Part shown: positions 5,932-7,869 of the stretch, one piece after another | How the letters are laid out: each line of letters begins with the position of its first letter | Numbering within the stretch: position 1 is the stretch's first letter | Source of the DNA: an uncultured Erysipelotrichaceae bacterium | GTDB taxonomy: Bacteria; Bacillota_I; Bacilli_A; RF39; UBA660 | Assembly: GCA_902795975.1 (NCBI GenBank) | Contig: CADBNE010000063.1 | Span: forward strand, 1-7,869 | Length of the DNA: 7,869 nucleotides | Direction: 5' to 3' | Position numbers and translations under genes: made by a program | The notes under the pieces: generated by a model | Seen by the model: the letters and a program-made list of their open reading frames with translations, nothing else | Told to the model about the DNA's origin: nothing | The model's database searches: none

Positions 5932-6119
5932 TAATTTAACGAAGAAGAAGTAGTTTAATAAATAGTAATTAGAGATTTTATGGTTGGTGAAAATAAAACA
6001 AGTTTATTAAATGAATTACCTGTTAAAACGGTTACGCGTTATAGTATAGAGATAATACAAGTATTATGAAGTAGGGTGGTACCACGTTTTATACGTCCCT
6101 ATAACATAATACTTTTTTT
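5932..6119 (+). ncRNA. T-box riboswitch leader, probable tRNA-Tyr specifier
   Basis: The RNA tests whether a tRNA is charged and decides between termination and read-through. Base helix: TTTAAC (5935-5940) with GTTAAA (6022-6027). Specifier loop: AGTAG (5949-5953) opposite TGAATTACCT. Stem I: TTTAATAAA (5954-5962) with TTTATTAAA (6003-6011), an AGAGA bulge (5971-5975), TTTTAT (5976-5981) with ATAAAA (5993-5998), capped by GGTTGGTGAAA. Possible stem II: AACG/CGTT (6027-6040). Stem III: ATAATA/TATTAT (6052-6067). Antiterminator 6073-6100: AGGG with CCCT, bulge TGGTACC, ACG with CGT. TGGT matches a tRNA ending ACCA (discriminator A), as in tRNA-Tyr. The codon TAC at 6017-6019 in the specifier loop fits the downstream tyrS. 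Alternative registers (TTA Leu, ATT Ile) cannot be excluded, because the base after TAC is C rather than the usual purine. Confidence 0.93.
6059..6119 (+). terminator. Regulated terminator of the T-box leader
   Basis: AAGTATTATG (6059-6068) pairs perfectly with CATAATACTT (6105-6114); after a 2x2 AA/AA gap the stem goes on as GTAGGG with CCCTAT. A run of seven T (6113-6119) follows. The stem encloses the antiterminator rather than competing with its 3' strand; the left arm instead overlaps the 3' arm of stem III. Confidence 0.75.
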
Positions 6120-6151
6120 ATTTCAATTATAACTATAGAGGAGGAATATAT

Positions 6152-6808
6152 ATGGAATTAAATAGTTATATAGATCATACAAATTTAAATAATACTGCTA
6201 CATTAAAAGATATTGAAAAATTATGTAATGAGGCTATGCAATATCATTTTGCAAGTGTATGTGTACATCCATATTATGTACCATTAGCTGCTAATTTACT
6301 TAAAGATAGTAATGTAGCTGTATGTACTGTTATAGGCTTTCCACAAGGAATGAATACTAAAGAAGTAAAAGTATTTGAAGCTATAAATGCAGTAGAAAAT
6401 GGTGCTGATGAGATAGATATGGTTATTAATATAGCAGCACTTAAGAATAAAGATTATGATTATGTAAAAGAAGAAATAGAAGAAATAAGAGATTCTATAG
6501 ATGGTAAAGTATTAAAAGTAATTATTGAAACATGCCTATTAGATTCTGAAGAAATAATAAAGATGACTGAAATATGTAATGAAACATTTGTTAATTTTAT
6601 TAAAACATCTACTGGTTTTAGTAAATATGGAGCTAGAGTAGAAGATGTAGAATTAATTAATAAACATAAAAATGAAGTATTAGAAATTAAGGCTTCAGGT
6701 GGAATTAGAACATTAGAAGATGCTGAAGCTATGATTGCTGCAGGTGCTACAAGAATTGGAGCATCTAAAGGTGTAGAAATAATGAATGAACCAAGTAAGG
6801 AGGATTAA
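6152..6808 (+). CDS. deoC: Deoxyribose-phosphate aldolase
   Basis: DeoC (DERA, class I aldolase) cleaves 2-deoxyribose 5-phosphate to acetaldehyde and glyceraldehyde 3-phosphate in deoxynucleoside breakdown; it is cytoplasmic. All 218 residues match the family's TIM barrel: YIDHTNL (6-12), SVCVHPYYV (35-43), CTVIGFPQG (58-66), ADEIDMVINI (85-94) with catalytic-relay D89, LKVIIETCLL (121-130), FIKTSTGF (149-156) with Schiff-base lysine K151, and IKASGGIRT (179-187) with K180, which tunes K151. The phosphate-binding end GATRIGASKG (198-207) is present. Length is normal and the active site intact. Start: AGGAGG (6139-6144) 7 bases before ATG. It is the first gene behind a T-box that looks tyrosine-specific, with no other nucleoside-catabolism gene (deoA, deoB, pdp, cdd) in view, an unusual setting. 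Confidence 0.96.
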   Translation: MELNSYIDHTNLNNTATLKDIEKLCNEAMQYHFASVCVHPYYVPLAANLLKDSNVAVCTVIGFPQGMNTKEVKVFEAINAVENGADEIDMVINIAALKNKDYDYVKEEIEEIRDSIDGKVLKVIIETCLLDSEEIIKMTEICNETFVNFIKTSTGFSKYGARVEDVELINKHKNEVLEIKASGGIRTLEDAEAMIAAGATRIGASKGVEIMNEPSKED

Positions 6809-6809
6809 T

Positions 6810-6974
6810 ATGGAAAAAGAATTATTAGAAGAAGAAAAATGTGAATGCGGTTCAGATTGTGAATGTGGATGCCAAGAAGGTCAAGAATGTACATGTAATG
6901 GAGAATGTACTTGTGAAGATAATTGTACTTGTGGTGATGATTGTTGTTGCCATAATGAAGGAAGTGAAGAATAA
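6810..6974 (+). CDS. Cysteine-rich metallothionein-like peptide
   Basis: A 54-residue peptide with 14 cysteines: C11, C13, C17, C19, C21, C27, C29, C33, C35, C39, C41, C45, C46, C47, followed by H48. The core is a six-residue rhythm, C-x-C then three residues with an acidic one last (CECGSD, CTCNGE, CTCEDN, CTCGDD), ending in CCCH. Both ends are acidic (MEKELLEEEK; NEGSEE). This is the composition of a metal-thiolate cluster peptide such as a metallothionein; I cannot place it in a named family, and the acidic ends differ from the usual basic spacing. I chose ATG 6810 because AAGGAGG (6797-6803) stands 6 bases before it; the upstream in-frame ATG at 6786 lies inside deoC. Only one base separates it from deoC's stop, and its own stop overlaps the tyrS start (TAATG). 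Real translation is likely; metal binding is inference. Confidence 0.8.
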   Translation: MEKELLEEEKCECGSDCECGCQEGQECTCNGECTCEDNCTCGDDCCCHNEGSEE

Positions 6975-7869
6975 TGAACTTATTTGAAGATTTAACATAC
7001 AGAGGATTAATTAAAGATGTAGCAGGTGAAGATTTAAAAGATAAATTAAATGGAGAACCTATTACTTTTTACTGGGGTACAGACCCAACAGCTGATAGCT
7101 TACATATAGGACATTACTCTAGTTTAGTAACTGCTAAAAGATTAGCTCGTGCAGGACATCATCCAATATTATTAGTAGGAGGAGCAACAGGATTAATAGG
7201 TGATCCACGTCCAACTAGTGAAAGAGAAATAATTTCTTTTGAAGCAGTACAAAATAACGTTGCTGGTATTAAAGAACAAGTTACTAAAATATTTGATGGA
7301 AATGTAGAAGTAGTTAATAACTATGATTGGATGAAAGATATGGATTTAGTTACTTTCTTAAGAGAAGTAGGTAAATACATTAATGTTAATTATATGTTAG
7401 ATAAAGATATAATTAGAAGAAGATTAGAAACAGGTATTACTTTTGCAGAATTTACTTATACATTAATGCAAGGATATGATTTTTTACATTTAATGGAAGA
7501 AAAGAATGTTATATTACAAGCTGCAGGTTCTGATCAATGGGGTAATATTACAACAGGTATAGATTTAATATCTAAGAAAACTGATAAGAAAGCATATGGA
7601 TTTACTATGCCACTTATATTAGATGCTACTGGAAAGAAATTTGGTAAAAGTGAAGGTAATGCATTATGGTTAGATATAAATAAAACATCTAGTTATGAAT
7701 TATATCAATACTTAATTAATTCTGATGATTCTAAAGTAGAAGAATACTTAAAAGTATTTACTTTCTTAAGTAAAGAAGAAATAGAAGATGTAATGAGTAA
7801 ACATAATGAACAACCAGAATTAAGAATAGCACAAAAAGAATTAGCTAAACAAATAATTACTGATTTACA
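6974..7869 (+). CDS. tyrS: Tyrosine--tRNA ligase, partial (3' end outside window)
   Basis: TyrRS activates tyrosine with ATP and charges tRNA-Tyr. The 298 residues present cover the class I catalytic domain and the start of the anticodon-binding part: FYWGTDPTADSLHIGH (32-47) with the HIGH signature at 44-47, LLVGGATGLIGDPRP (66-80), NVNYMLDKDIIRRRL (137-151), FAEFTYTLMQGYDFLHL (157-173), AAGSDQWGNITTGIDLI (183-199) and the KMSKS-type loop KFGKSEGN (222-229). The family is about 400-420 residues including an S4-like end, so roughly a quarter is missing past the edge. The ATG at 6974 shares its A with the stop of the Cys-rich gene, so it is probably translated by coupling; only a weak purine stretch (AAGGAAGTGAAGAA) stands upstream. 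The distant T-box is its expected control. FYWG replaces the commoner LYCG/YAG at the strand before HIGH, probably neutral. Confidence 0.97.
   Translation, partial: MNLFEDLTYRGLIKDVAGEDLKDKLNGEPITFYWGTDPTADSLHIGHYSSLVTAKRLARAGHHPILLVGGATGLIGDPRPTSEREIISFEAVQNNVAGIKEQVTKIFDGNVEVVNNYDWMKDMDLVTFLREVGKYINVNYMLDKDIIRRRLETGITFAEFTYTLMQGYDFLHLMEEKNVILQAAGSDQWGNITTGIDLISKKTDKKAYGFTMPLILDATGKKFGKSEGNALWLDINKTSSYELYQYLINSDDSKVEEYLKVFTFLSKEEIEDVMSKHNEQPELRIAQKELAKQIITDL

Noticed and set aside
6098..6144. CCTATA pairing with TATAGAGG to hide the deoC ribosome binding site (translational T-box)
   Set aside because: Needs a bulged A and covers only the edge of AGGAGG; the T7-tailed hairpin explains control better. 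Worth keeping in mind only if the terminator proves inactive.
6786..6809. ATG 6786 as start of the Cys-rich peptide
   Set aside because: It lies within deoC without a ribosome binding site; AAGGAGG at 6797-6803 fits ATG 6810.
6840..6953. Cys-rich region as a DNA tandem repeat or CRISPR-like array
   Set aside because: The six-residue rhythm is in the protein; the underlying DNA units vary and have no constant repeat and spacer structure.

Overview
The window comes from a strongly AT-rich, low-GC Gram-positive-type bacterium (Bacillota or Mycoplasmatota-like, possibly an uncultured gut lineage; inference). The signs are heavy A/T codon bias, AGGTGAT or AGGAGG ribosome binding sites, TATAAT promoters, a Cys4 ribosomal protein L32, and a T-box riboswitch. 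It reads with the standard bacterial code: every recognisable Trp is TGG, and every complete gene ends in TAA or TAG. I saw no tRNA, rRNA or CRISPR.

Layout. (1) 1-302: a scar. A decayed C-terminal piece of an IS3-family transposase (minus strand) abuts the 3' end of a lost plus-strand membrane protein gene, closed by a bidirectional terminator. (2) 342-3182: a tight four-gene plus-strand operon encoding a DUF1292 protein, an unrecognised charged helical protein, a membrane-anchored double zinc-ribbon protein and a TPM (YgcG-like) membrane protein. It ends in a hairpin shared with the convergent gene. (3) 3197-4312 (minus): TmcAL (YlbM), which acetylates the wobble C of elongator tRNA-Met. Divergent from it is yceD (DUF177)-rpmF, a conserved rRNA/ribosome pair. 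(4) 5166-5897: an unrecognised protein with one N-terminal membrane segment. (5) 5898-7869: a strong promoter, a T-box riboswitch with a probable UAC (Tyr) specifier, then deoC, a 54-residue peptide with 14 cysteines, and tyrS, which runs off the window.

How it fits together. Most of the right half serves translation (tRNA-Met modification, L32, tyrosyl-tRNA synthetase). The T-box should let uncharged tRNA-Tyr raise tyrS expression, but here it also carries deoC and a metallothionein-like peptide, which is unexpected. The left operon looks like an envelope-associated module of unknown purpose.

The observations most worth following are the T-box operon's passenger genes, the unusual terminator geometry of that T-box, the Cys-rich peptide, and the four-gene zinc-ribbon/TPM operon. 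I found no complete defence system or mobile element.
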